The translations under genes were made by a program, and so were the position numbers. The notes below the pieces were generated by a model. It did no database searches and had not been told where the DNA came from. It was given only the letters and a program-made list of their open reading frames with translations. A stretch of DNA of 64,000 nucleotides, from NCBI RefSeq assembly GCF_042186555.1, contig NC_133336.1, forward strand, positions 187,574,599 through 187,638,598, read 5' to 3'. The DNA comes from Aquarana catesbeiana. Taxonomy: Eukaryota > Chordata > Amphibia > Anura > Ranidae. Each line of letters starts with the position of its first letter. The first letter of the stretch is position 1. This document shows, one piece after another, positions 1-12,700 of the stretch.

Positions 1-111
1 TTACATTGTAGCAAAGTGTCATTTCTTCAGTGTTGTCACATGAAAAGATAGAATAAAATATTTACAAAAATGTGAGGGGTGTACTCACTTTTGTGAGATA
101 TTGTAGATACA
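1..111. mobile_element. Tc1/mariner-type element terminus
   Basis: The stretch ends in GGGTGTACTCACTTTTGTGA and TATTGTA. This is the characteristic terminal inverted repeat of a vertebrate Tc1-like family, preceded by its AT-rich subterminal sequence. The rest of the element lies upstream of the window. It is in an intron of mtmr11. Confidence 0.65.
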
Positions 112-561
112 AACAGACGGGCATTCGTTTACTTTTGAGGCTGTCCAGTTTTGCAAAAAAAAGAACAGAAAAAGTCTGCATCATGACGCAATATGGCAGT
201 TAGAGGTTGTCTAATATAAACGGAAGGTAGAAACAAGAGATAATCTGATGTATGCAAACACACATCCAGCTGCCCATAGATCTAATATGGGTCTAAAAAA
301 ATCCTGCAGCAAAAAAGTGAATGGATGTCCTTGGTTCTGCTCCAATTCAGCAGGGGATCTTTTCATGGATCCTATGCTGGGTATGCAAAGGCATTTGGTG
401 CTCATTAAGGCGATTTACGCCATTTGCAGCTATTGAGTAATACTGTATATATTATTCAAAGTTTTTGTGCCCGTAGCTGAGCTGTAAATGACCCCAAGCA
501 TTCATGCTGGCACGTTTGATATTGTCAATCTGTTCTCATCCCGTTTTTCCTTGACTTGTAG

Positions 562-704
562 TGGCCGGACAGAGTAAAGTAAAGGTTGTTACTCCTTCGC
601 TGAGCCTGAAGTTTGTCCCGGAAGAGCTTATGATCCATTACAGAGGATTCCGCCTAATGCACTTCCACTTCAGTGACAACGGCTTGAAGACTGAGGCCTA
701 CACT
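562..704 (+). CDS. mtmr11: mtmr11 exon, PH-GRAM segment
   Basis: The acceptor is CTTGTAG and the exon starts in phase 2, its first two bases completing an upstream codon. It ends at a codon boundary before GTAAGG. It encodes 47 residues including LKFVPEELMIHYRGFRLMHF and FSDNGLKTEAYT. This resembles the late strands of the myotubularin PH-GRAM domain, where human MTMR11 has a similar FRLLRVGF block. The GTG at 561 is not a start, because it spans the acceptor G. Confidence 0.85.
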
Positions 705-3700
705 GTAAGGTTCAAATGTTGGACGGTTTCCCTTTTGAAGCTGAATACCAATTAGCTGGTTAATGGGTGATGGAAAACCAACTGTTTCCTTTTCTTTTAG
801 GTAGCATTTTCATATTATTTTTTTTATAACTAGTACAAAAAAAAGCAATCAAACACTGACGTGGTTCATCATTTGTGTGGCCACCCATGGTAAATCGCTT
901 ATCAAAGGCATCCTCAGTGCCTGTGTTAACCATTACACATGATTGCAAAGCAGTTGTGATGTGGCCCCCTTCACTTGAATGAGTCTTGTTTGGCAGTAGT
1001 ACCACATCTGCACGTGTAGACACGCTGACTCCTATGGCAACAATCTTGAACAGTTTCTAACAAAGGTTACAATGAACTCTTTCATTTTCTCTACAATCTC
1101 CTATTGTAGATCTTCACTCAACTGAGCTCCCAGTCTCTCTCACTAGACTTCCTGATCCACTGCCACTGGATCCCCTGAGCTCTTTCAACCTTCTCACTCA
1201 GTATCTTCCTCAAGAGTCCCCCCTTCATCCCTGCTGGGTCCCTAGCTTGGCATCCAAGATAATTCTCAAGAGTCACCCCACTGGCCTGCCCGGTCCCTAG
1301 CTTCACACACAAGGCTGCTCTGCAAGCGTCACCTCCTCTGGCTGGGTCCCTGGCTTGACTCCTGCTGAAGTTTCCCCACTCTTCACCATCCCCAGTTAGT
1401 GAGAATACTGCTCCGGTACTTGCTTCAGCTACTCACAGTGGTCCCTGGTAACAAGATGGATAGTCCCTTAGTGGCAACAGCTTCCCCTCTACCTCCGACC
1501 ATGACAGGTTCTCTGGCCAGCAGAACCGTCACTTCTGACTGGACTGAAAGTCGCAGTCCCAACCCTACTCTGCTTTCTTGCTTCTGGATAGGCCATTAGA
1601 CAGCCTAGCAGCCAGATGTCCCCGGGATAGGCCTCAGGCTCTGGCCTAGCAGCAGCACAACACACGTCCACCCAGACAGCTATCCAGGTGGAACAGAACC
1701 CCGATCACCTGACCTCACCCAAATAAATATGCTCCCCATGCAGGCCAAGGGACCCAAGAAGATCCCTGCCTATTGGCTGAGATACTCCATCTATTCCTAA
1801 TCTGTCCTTGCAATGCCCTTGTCTTATCTAATGCCACCAGATATCCAGCCATCTAGTGACAGAAGAGAGAAGTGCAGCAATTCCATAGCTAGGGTGGAAT
1901 CAATTGATCTCCTATCAATTGGCCAAGGCAACAATACTTGGCAGGTAAATTTACTAGCAACTCTGCCTAAACTTCAGGGTGCTACATTCAGAAGTTTCAA
2001 GACTTCCTGTGCCCCTCACTGGACAAGACAAAAAAACATAGTTAAAGATATTCTTGGAGTCCACTGAGGGACACAGGTCCCATCTGCCTCTGTGTATGAT
2101 CATGCTCTTGGTACTAGTTTGCTACTGAACTAAGGCACGATGATAGTAAGTAGGATTGTCCCAAGGCTGGCCTACCATTTTTTTTTTTTGCTTTCCAATG
2201 TCCAATCCTCCTGTAGATGGCCATTTGACCCAACATTTTTTACTTCCTGTTTCCCATGATGGACTCCAAGAAAACTATATTACAGTGAGTACAAAAATCC
2301 TGTTATTACTGGAATACAAAGGCAGCTGGCAAACGTCATGTGCTGATTGTACCCAAGTAGATCTATTTTTTACATGAGATTACTGCCAGCAGCTATAGCT
2401 GCTAGCGGTAATCATTGTGTTCTGCCAGCCGGGAAGGCTCCCTGCACACTCCTCCCCCTCCGGGAGAACACAATAGCACTGTCGGAGGCATTCCCCCATC
2501 TACACTGACTATGTTGATGTTTATAATCAAGCATAGGTGTGCGCAGCCTATTGCATTAGGGTGTTCACCCCAAAGTTTAAATACATATGCATGTGTATAT
2601 GTACTGATGGTGTCAGTAGGGCAGTGGACAGTGTCAGTAGTTGTATTTTTATTCTTTTAAAATTATTTTATTTTGTAACATTTTTTTTTTGGATGAAATA
2701 TCAGTGGTCTAAACAGGGGGGAATATGCACCACACAAGGCGATTAGGGTGTGCCTAGGCACACCTGGCACACCCTGTGCGCATGTAATCAAGCAATTTTC
2801 TCTTTCTTTCTACCTGTGGTGGAAGAAAAGAAAATTAAATCATCTATGGTCTGCTTTAGTGTGATAACTGCAGCTTAAGAAAATGAGAGTTTCAGATTTT
2901 CATAGACATAGTAGTATAGTAGGGGAGCCGGTGAGAGAGCCAAGGACTGTGTGCATTAATAAAAGACAATCATTTTTTTAAATTTTATTGCTACTGATTC
3001 ATCTCATTGGTTCTATCATATTACATTTAATGGTGTATCCGCGTGTTGATCTGATTTTTCATTGTAGATGACAAACACCATGATTAAGAACCAGCAGCTG
3101 ATCAGCTCAGCCATACATCGGGAGGAAGCCATGCTTCGAAGTCTAGGTGAGAAGCACTATGAGATATGATCTCATTACAGCAAGAATATTTACCCACACA
3201 CATGTGCATCACATCTGTTTATAGATGTTTTCTTAACCACCTCAGCCCCGGAAGATTTGGCTGCTCAATGACCAGGCCGTTTTTTGCGATTCTGGACTGC
3301 GTCTCTTTAACTGACAATTGCGCGGTTGTACGACGTTGTACCCAAACAAAATTGACGTTTTTTTTTCCCCCCACAAATAGAGTTTTCTTTTGGTGGTATT
3401 TGATCAACTCTGAAGTTTTTATTTCTTGCTCTATAAACAAAAGAAGAGCAACAATTTTGAAAAAAACACAATATCTTTTACTTTTTTCTATAATAAATCT
3501 TCCAAATTAAAAAAAAAATGTTTTCCTCAGTTTAGGCCGATATGTATTCTACATATTTTTGGTAAAAAACAACCGCAATAAGCGTATATTGATTAGTTTG
3601 CGCAAAAGTTATAGCGTTTACAAAATAGGGGATAGATTTTATGGCATTTTTATTATTTTTTTTTTTTTTTACTATTAATGGCAGTGATCTGCGATTTTTA

Positions 3701-6700
3701 TCGGGACTGCAATATTGCGGCAGAGAAATTGAACACTTTTGACACATTTTTGAGACCATTGACAAAAAATTGCTATAAAAATGCACTGATTACTGTATAA
3801 ATGTCACTGTCAGGGAAGGGGTTAACACTAGGGGGCGATCAAGGGGTCAACTGTGTTCCCTAGGTGTGTTCTAACTGTAGGGGGGATGGGACTGACTAGG
3901 GGAGGAGAGAGATCAGTGTTCATACTTAGTTCTGAACACACGATCTCTCTCCTCTCCCCTGAGAGAACTGGGATTTGTGTGTCTACACACACAGATCCCG
4001 GTTCTCGCTCTGTCACGAGCGATCGCGAGTGCCCGGCGGTCATTGCGCCTGCCGGCACTCGCATTGGCTGCGGGCACACGCGCCTCCTACACCATCTTAA
4101 AGGGCCGATGTACAGTTACGGCGGCTCGCCCAGGGGAGCCAACTTGTCGCAGTAAAACTGCGGCGGCTGGTCGGGAACCAGTTACAGTGTAACTGAATTT
4201 TTTTAATGAGGACAAAACGCTTCCCTGGTGAGTTACATATGTTGCAAGGATTCTTGCTATCTGTATTGGAGCTTACACATGAATTTGACTCACTTCCTGT
4301 TTCCCTGGGTGGGATGATCTTCCTGCTGTAGTCACATGATTAGTCCCAGTACTGTAATAAAAGAAGAACAGTGGCTAGCCTAACACATTGGTGATTGGCG
4401 TGTCTTATGTCATGGAAATATTTCCTGTGAAAAAGCTGGATTGCACTATTTCCTGTCTTGCTTGCCTGTGTGAAAGCTCTTTTGGGTTCTTTCACACTGC
4501 TCCATTAAAAAAATGCATTAAAAACAGATACAGTGCCTTGAAAAAGTATTCATACCCCTTGAAATTTTGTCATGTTACAATCAAAAACATAAATGTATTT
4601 TATTGGGATTTTATGCAATAGACCAACACAAAGTGGCACATAATTGTGAAGTGGAAGGAAAAATGATAAATGTTTTTCAAAATGTTTTACAAATAAATAT
4701 GTGAAAAGTGTGGCATGTATTTGTATTCAGCCCTCTTTACTCTGATACTCCTAACTAAAATCTAGTGGAACCAAATGCCTTCAGAAGTCACCTAATTAGT
4801 AAATAGAGTCCACCTGTGTGTAATTTAATGTCAGTATAAATAAAGCTGTTCTGTGAAGCCCTCAGAGGTTTGTTAGAGAACCTTAGTGAACAAACATCAT
4901 GATGAAGGCCAAGGAACACACCAGACAGGTCAGGGATAAAGTTGTGGAGAAGTTTAAAGCAGGGTTAGGTTATAAAAAAATATCCCAAGCTTTGAACATC
5001 TCACGGAGCTCTGTTCAATCCATCATCCATCATCATAGACTATCCCCTCTTCAGTCTATCATGAATGCTGCTGCCAGACTTATCCACCTTACCAACCGCT
5101 CAGTGTCTGCCAACCCTCTACTCCAATCCCTATACTGGCTCCCAATCACCCAGCGAATTAAATTAAAAATACTAACCACAACATACAAAGCCATTCACAA
5201 CTCTGCCCCAAGCTACATCATTAATCTTGTCTCCAAATATCACCCAAATCGACCTCTCCGCTCTTCTCAAGACCTCCTGCTTTCAAGCTCTCTCATCTCC
5301 TCCTCCCATGCTCGTCTCCAGGATTTCTCCAGAGCCTCTCCCATCCTCTGGAACTCGCTACCTCCATCTATCCGGCTATCCCCTACTCTTGCTACCTTCA
5401 GGCAATCCCTGAAAACTCATCTCTTCAGGAAAGCCTATCACGTCTCCAACTAATCTCCTACCACTTCTATCAGCTCATTCCCCATAGTTACAACCTTTTG
5501 TACCACCTGCCCCACCCTATTAGATTGTAAGCTCTTCTGAGCAGGGCCCTCTTAATCCTCTTGTATTGTATTGTATTATAACTGTATTGTCTCCCTTTTA
5601 TATTGTAAAGCGCTGCGTAAACTGTTGGTGCTATATAAATCCTGAATAATAATAATAATCATCCGAAAATGGAGAGAGTATGGCACAAATGCAAACCTAC
5701 CAAGACATGGCCGTCCACCTAAACTGACAGACCGGACAAGGAGAGTATTAATCAGAGAAGCAGCCAAGAAGCCCATGGTAACTCTGGAGGAGCTGCAGAG
5801 ATCCACAGCTCAGGTGGGAGAATCTGTCCACAGGACAACTATTAGTCGTGTACTCCACAAATCTGGCCTTTATGGAAGAGTGACAAGAAGAAAGACATTG
5901 TTGAAACAAAGCCATAAGAAGTCCAATTTGCAGTTTGCGAGAAGCCATGTGGGGGACACAGCAAACATGTGGAAGAAGGTGCTCTGGTCAGATGAGACCA
6001 AAATTGAACTTTTTGGCCTAAAAGCAAAACGCTATGTGTGGCAGAAAACAAACACTGCACATCACCCTGAACACACCATCCCCACCGTGAAACATGGTGG
6101 TGGCAGCATCATGTTGTGGGGATGCTTTACTTCAGCAGGGACAGGGAAGCTGGACAGAGTTGATGGGAAGATGGATGGAGCCAAATACAGGGCAATCTTA
6201 GAAGAAAACCTGTTAGAGTCTGCAAAAGACTTGAGACTGGGGCGGAGGTTCACCTCCCAGCAGGACAACAACCTTAAACATACAGCCAGAGCTACTATGG
6301 AATGATTTAGATCAAAGCATGTTCATGTGTTAGAATGGCCCAGTCAAAGTCCAGACCTAAATCCAGTTGAGAATCTGTGGCAAGACTTGAAAATTGCTGT
6401 TCACAGACGTTCTCCATCTAATCTGACAGAGCTTGAGATATTTTGCAAAAAGTGATGGGGAAAAATGTCACTCTCTAGATGTGCAAAGCTGGTAGAGACA
6501 TCCCCAAAAAGACTTGCAGCTGTAATACAAATGCACGCCACACTTTTCAGATATTTATTTATAAAAAATTTTGAAAACCATTTATCATTTTCTTCCACTT
6601 CACAATTATGTGCCACTTTGTGTTGGTCTATCACATAAAATCCCAATAAAATACATTTAAGTTTTTGGTTGTTATATGACAAAATGTGGAAAATTTCAAG

Positions 6701-9700
6701 AGGTATGAATAATTTTTCAAGGCACTGTATGCATCCTCATAGTGTCCAGTTCTTCAGTTTTGGGGTATCCCATGCTGCCTCACCCCATCACGTTCTATGT
6801 TCCAATAAAACCCTAAAAAGACACCCCTAGACCATTCTTTTGAGACAGAAAAGGCTATGTGTGTCCTAACTGGGGGAATAAGGCCAAGTCCACCAGTGGC
6901 TTTTTCAGGGGTGTGCTACACAAATATATGTGGAAGCCACAGTGTCTACATCAAGGCTCCCCTGTATACTGGGGTCCTAACTCATATCATCCGTCCCCGC
7001 TCTCGTCCGATTCTGCAGACGGAGGAAAATCCTATTTTTCCTATTTTTCTCCCCATAGGGGAGAGCGAAGATCTGACAGGGCGGTCCCTGCACGATGTGC
7101 AGGGACCGCCCTGTCATCCGCTGGCTCAGCCAGCGGATGTTCACAGGACGGATCATCACAGATCCGTCCCGTGTGAAAGGACCCCTAGGGTATATAATTT
7201 TTGAAGCAAAGCAAACGCAGCATGTATATCAAGGACCATTAATCAGACCGAGACAGAATTATAGTTAAATCACACTTGTTTAATCATAATATTAAGGTAA
7301 ACAGAGTAAGCGTATTCAAAACAAGCCAGAGTTCAGTAACCGGATCGGGTAGTCAGCCAAGCAAATGTCAGAGAGCCAGAGATAAACATAGTAGTACAGC
7401 AAGCAGGATCAGGAGCCAGAAGGAACGTCAGCCGAGCAAGTCTTCAACAGGAAAGCAGGAGAAAGTCTCTGTGTTGACAAAGGCGAAGGCAGAGAGCTGG
7501 ACAACTTTAAGTAGGCAGGCAACAACAGCTGGGTAACTGTGGAGAGAGATAGGAGCTGGCAAATAGCCGACAGCTGAGCGGCCAGCTCAGAGAAGGAAGA
7601 GCTGAGCCCAGCCCTGACAATTTAAACAGGACTGTAAGATAACCATTTTATTTAGTGATAGGTACTTTGATTGGCATTCAGAGCATGGTGTAAACAAGGC
7701 CCTAAAGACGCAGGCAGACACTGGACACCCAGCAAGAGCAAAATGGCAACTAAAGGCATCCAATGTGTCCACATACCAAATCTAGAGAAACAACAATCAT
7801 AAAACAGGCATCAGATCCCAGAAGACAAGCCAAAGCCAGAACCAGAACCCAAGCCGACAGAATACTGAAATACCATGAAGAACTCGAAGGAATATTTTTA
7901 GCTCCGGCATTGTGTCAGTAGGCCGAAATACTTTTAGAAACACAAAAAAGAAAAGTTTGGCAAGGCATCGGGCATACAATGGCCGCCCCCTGGAGTGTTT
8001 TGTCTTGGCAGTGATTAAAGCCTGAACATACAGACAAACCAGACGGGTTCAGGACGGGGTCGCTGCCTTTTTTGGCAGAATTCGCTTGAGAATGTACCGC
8101 AAGCCCATCTATTGTCTCGTAGAGGCAGCCAAGATGGAAACAATGAAAACAAAAAGCTTCACAACAAACAACAACAGATACAATGGTCTTCTTGTTTAAA
8201 AATGTCTGAAATAAGAACGGCATTGCTGTCCTGAAAAGCAGACTCTGATTGGCTGATCTGAAGATCTGACTTCTCCATGTTTGAGGCTAAAGCCTCGTAC
8301 ACACGATCAGATTTTCGTCAGAGGATTGTGTGATGACAGACTGCCTAAAATCCGACCGTTAGTACGCTCCATCAGACAATTGTTGGCCAACTTTCCGCCA
8401 ACAAATGTTGGATGGCAGGCTAGTAAATTTTTGGCGGCCAACGGTCTGTTGTCAGATTTTCCTATCGTGTGTACACAAGTCCGTCACACAAAAGTCCAAA
8501 GTACAAACACGCATGCTCGGAATCAATGCTCACCAAACACGACGTTAGCAGAAGGTGCCCAAAGGGTGGCGCTCAAGAGCAGAAATTCCACGTAGTACGT
8601 CACTACGTTCGTGTTTGTTGGCCGACAATTGTGTATCGTTTGTAGGCAAGACAAGTTCCTGGCATAGGCCCTTCGGACAAAAGTCCAATCGTGTGAACGA
8701 GGCTTTAGGGCAGTGATGGCGAACCTTGGCACCCCAGATGTTTTGGAACTACATTTCCCATGATGCTGAACTACATTGCAAAGTGAATGAGCATCATGGG
8801 AAATGTAGTTCCAAAACATCTGGGGTGCCAAGGGTCGCCATTACTGCTTTAGGGTTTAAAGTGTTGCATTAGAAGCTGCAGCAAGTCAGATAGAGACCGC
8901 CTCTAACCCTTTCCTCCTCAGCCTGACTGTCCCCGGCCCACCCCTTTCATTAACAACTTAAGGACTTTTCCCCCTTAATGGCCAGGCCATTTTTTGCAAT
9001 ACGGCACTGCGTCGCTTTAACTGACAATTGCGCGGTCGTGTGACGCTGTACCCAAACAATATTGATGTCTTTTTTTCCCACAAATAGAGCTTTCTTTTGG
9101 TGGTATTTGATCACCTTTATATTTTTTGAGCTATAAAAAAAAGAGCGACAATTTAAAAAAAAAAAAACAATATTTTTTACTTTTTGCTATAATAAATATC
9201 CAAAAAAAAAAAAAATTTCTTCATCAGTTTAGGCCAATATGTATTCTTCTATATATTTTTGGTAAAAAAAAAAAAAAATCGCAATAAGTGTATATTGATT
9301 GGTTTGCGCAAAAGTTATAGTGCCTTCAAAATAGGGGATAGATTTATGGCATTTTTATTATTAACTTTTTTTTTTTACTAGTAATGGCGGTAATCAACAA
9401 TTTTTAGCAGGACCACGACATTTTAGCGGGACTGCGGCGATCGAACACTTTTTTTTGGCACCAGTGACATTTATACAGCGATCAGAGCTAAAAATAGCCA
9501 CTGATTACTGTATAAATTTCAATGGCAGATTGACAGATCCTCGTTCTGGCTCTCTGAGGAGCGATCGCGGGTGGCCGGCGGACATCGCGGCCGCCGGCCA
9601 CGGGCATCGGCTCCAGGTGTTGCGCTTTGGGCGCACCCCATATACCCCTTAAACAGCTACAGGCGATTTACACCCCCTATACCCCTTAAACAGCTACGGC

Positions 9701-12700
9701 GATTCACACCCCCTATACCCCTTAGACAGCTACGGCGATTTGCACAGGGGAGCCAACCTGCCACCAGGGGCAGATCCAGAGTCTAGTCTCGGGAGGGGCA
9801 CTGCCAGAAAATCCGTTTTTTTTGGGGGGGCAATTTATCGGGGAAACGGCTGGTGTTGGCACTGCAATCATTCCAGCACCATGGTTGTTACGGTGTCAGG
9901 ATGATTAAAGCGCATTATTTCTATAATTACATTGTAATTTAAAATGAAATAGTTCAACTCACCATAATGCAGAATCAGTGGGAGCCCTGAGTGTGTCACT
10001 TGCCACGTCACCTGCCACACATTGCAGATTGTCACTTGCCACGTCGCCTGCCACACCTTGTGGATTGTCACTTGCCACGTCACCTGCCACACCTTGTGGA
10101 TTGTCACTTGCCACACATTGCAGATTGTCACTTGCCACGTCGCCTGCCACACCTTGTGGATTGTCACTTGCCACGTCACCTGCCACACCTTGTGGATTGT
10201 CACTTGCCACACCTTGCAGATTGTCACTTGCCTGCCACCAGATGCAGATTGTCACCTGCCACACCTTGCGGATTGCCACTTGCCACGTCACCTGCCACAC
10301 CTTGTGGATTGTCACTTGCCTGCTAAGGTGGTCTTTTGGTTGTCTCTTGCTGTGTCCCAGACTCCCAGAGTCAGGCAACAGAGAGATAATTTAATCTCTC
10401 TGCTGCCTGCACAGTGAGGGCGGAAGTTACTACAGGGATGCAGGGCTGGCGGTGAGAGATGATCTCATCTCTCTGCTCCCCCGCCCCTGGCTAACTGATT
10501 GGCCAGCTGCCACACCGAGCCTGCTCTCTCACTCTCACCTGCCAACACACTGAGCCACCTGGCAGCCTGGCCCGCCCACAAACCCGGTCCGCCCGGTCCG
10601 CCAGCTATCTCACCCGCCCGCAGAGACGCCCGCTATCTCACTCGCCTGCTATCTCGCCCGCCCGGCTGGCAACAAATTTCTCGGGGGTGGCAATTGCCCC
10701 GTTGCTCCCCCTGGATCCGCCCCTGCCTGCTGCTGTATAACGACGGTGGCTGGTCAGCAAGTAGTTAATTGGATTTTAGTTTTTCCAATAATGGAGGCTC
10801 AGCATGACATGTGGGCGTTACCTAGCCACTTGCCGACCACAATACATATATATATGTTGTGGTTTTCAAGTGAACCCCGGTACCGTTTTGCCAGCAGACG
10901 GCTGTCTTTCATGAAACCGTTCCGATGCCCCCCTCTCGCCATTGGCCGGTGTTTCTCGGGCTTACCGTTACCACTGGTTCGAGAAGCGATCTGACGGTGC
11001 GACCGTCTGCTCTCATAGGCGGTCATATAATTAACACACCCCCTGCCACGCCCCTTTAGAGAAGAATTATACAAAAAAAATTGGTTAAACCCACAAGTGC
11101 TTTTTTTTTTTTTTTTTACCACTACTATTCCTTTATACTGGCTTTTAAAATTTACAAATGCACCAATTTAGAGATTGGATGAAAGGTTTAGCACTGAGAA
11201 ACACTTTTTGAAAGATAAAAATTGCATTTTATATACGATATAGATCAGACCAAAATGAGGGACAAATGAGGAGGAATGAGGGACAGAGGGACTTTGTACC
11301 AAATCAGAGACAGTCCCTCGAAATCAGGGACAGTTGGGAGCTATGCTCTTTGATCGACTCTATGGCCTTGGAGGACCGGAGGGACATCATGACATCACTT
11401 CTGGTCCAGGCTAGAAGAAAAAAAAAATTAAAGCAAAAGATCAAAAATACATTTTTTTTTTTAAAGGTAAAGAAGAGATTTGGGGTCTTTTTGACCCTAG
11501 ATCTCACCATGAAGAGGACCTGTCATCCCTTATTTCTATTACAAGGGATGTTTACATTCCTTGTAATAGGAATAAAAGTCATCAAAAAAAAAATTGAAGC
11601 ATTGAGCTTCATTTTCTCGGCCCGTCATAGTGTTGTACGTCACCGCGTTCTTGACGGTTGAAAGTTCAGCGAACTTTTGTGTGACCGTGTGTATGCAAGG
11701 CAAGCTTCAGCGGAATCCCGACGGAAAAGCCGTCATATCTTTTTCCGACCAAAATCCGGATCGTGTGTACGCAGCATAAGAAAACTACAGCCATCAACCC
11801 TGCTGGGAAGTCATAGTCCAGTGTGAATAATGTGTCCGGGTCTCAGACATTCAGAAACCCGGACGCATGATTCCAAACCCGAACTGTCCGGGTGAATCCC
11901 GGACAGGTGGCAACCCTATGCATGACACCAATTTCCCTGTTACATTGGTGTCATCTCTCCACTCCCAGCCTGCTGACTGGTCAGTAAAAGAGCAGCAGCA
12001 GACTGACAAGATCATCTGTCTGCTCACTCTGTTCTCTCTTCCTATCAACATATTCTCTGTTAGCATATTTGTATGCAGCACGCCTGATTGGCTTCCAGTC
12101 CTGTCTCTCCTGCTCCCAGTAGGAGTGCCGCTGCAGAGGCGATTGCAAGAGGCCAATGGCAGTTTAAATTCAGATATATTCACTAGTCCCTTTTGTCAAA
12201 CAATAAATGTACTACATTTTTTGTTGTCTTTTATATTTGCCTAGAGTTTAGCTTTAAAGCCTAATGCTGGCATTTACACAGCAATTTTCAAACAATGTCA
12301 GACACTTTTTCAATTGATTTTCAATCGCAAAAGCAACCGAACAGATCAAGGCAGCCCGCCACCAACACTTATATTAATTAATGGGGGTTTGCTCATAAAA
12401 AAATTTACTGTGTGATTGTGTCAGCCTTGTGAATAATACCCGGTAAAGTGTCTAATATTTTTATTTCCTATGATCGCCAGCTCCATCTAGTTGTCATAAT
12501 GGGGTGCTTTCCTGATTGAGGTATTTCAGGAAAATACAGCGTTATGGCCACTAGATGGAGCTGATGATTATCTGCCTTGTCTTGTTGAAGGAGTCCAGAC
12601 TGGAAATTTGGATATTCAGGGTTTTAATACCGTTCTGATTTAGTTGGTGAAATGGTGCTTCATGCTCTGCCCTTCTCACTGTTGACAGATAGGCGGGAAA

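Larger units (their letters stand above)
4531..6727 (+). mobile_element. Tc1-like transposon, inactivated, split by a LINE
   Basis: Terminal inverted repeats CAGTGCCTTGAAAAAGTATT and its complement flank the element, with TA on both sides (4529-4530 and 6728-6729). The transposase starts at ATG 4899 with a helix-turn-helix (KISQALNISRSSVQSI) and resumes after the LINE insertion at 5665. The catalytic region WSDETKIELFG and the SQSPDLNPVENLW block (Tc1 DD34E type) are visible. A TGG-to-TGA type nonsense codon at 6303-6305 breaks the frame before the last acidic residue, so the element is dead. Confidence 0.92.

Noticed and set aside
561..755. Start of a small gene at GTG 561
   Set aside because: The G is part of the splice acceptor; the frame belongs to an internal mtmr11 exon.
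5775..6305. Host gene encoding a 176-residue transposase-like protein
   Set aside because: It is the middle of a dead Tc1 element with terminal repeats and TA flanks.
9868..10417. Overlapping ORFs on both strands in the 36-bp array
   Set aside because: Tandem-repeat artefacts without domains or codon bias.
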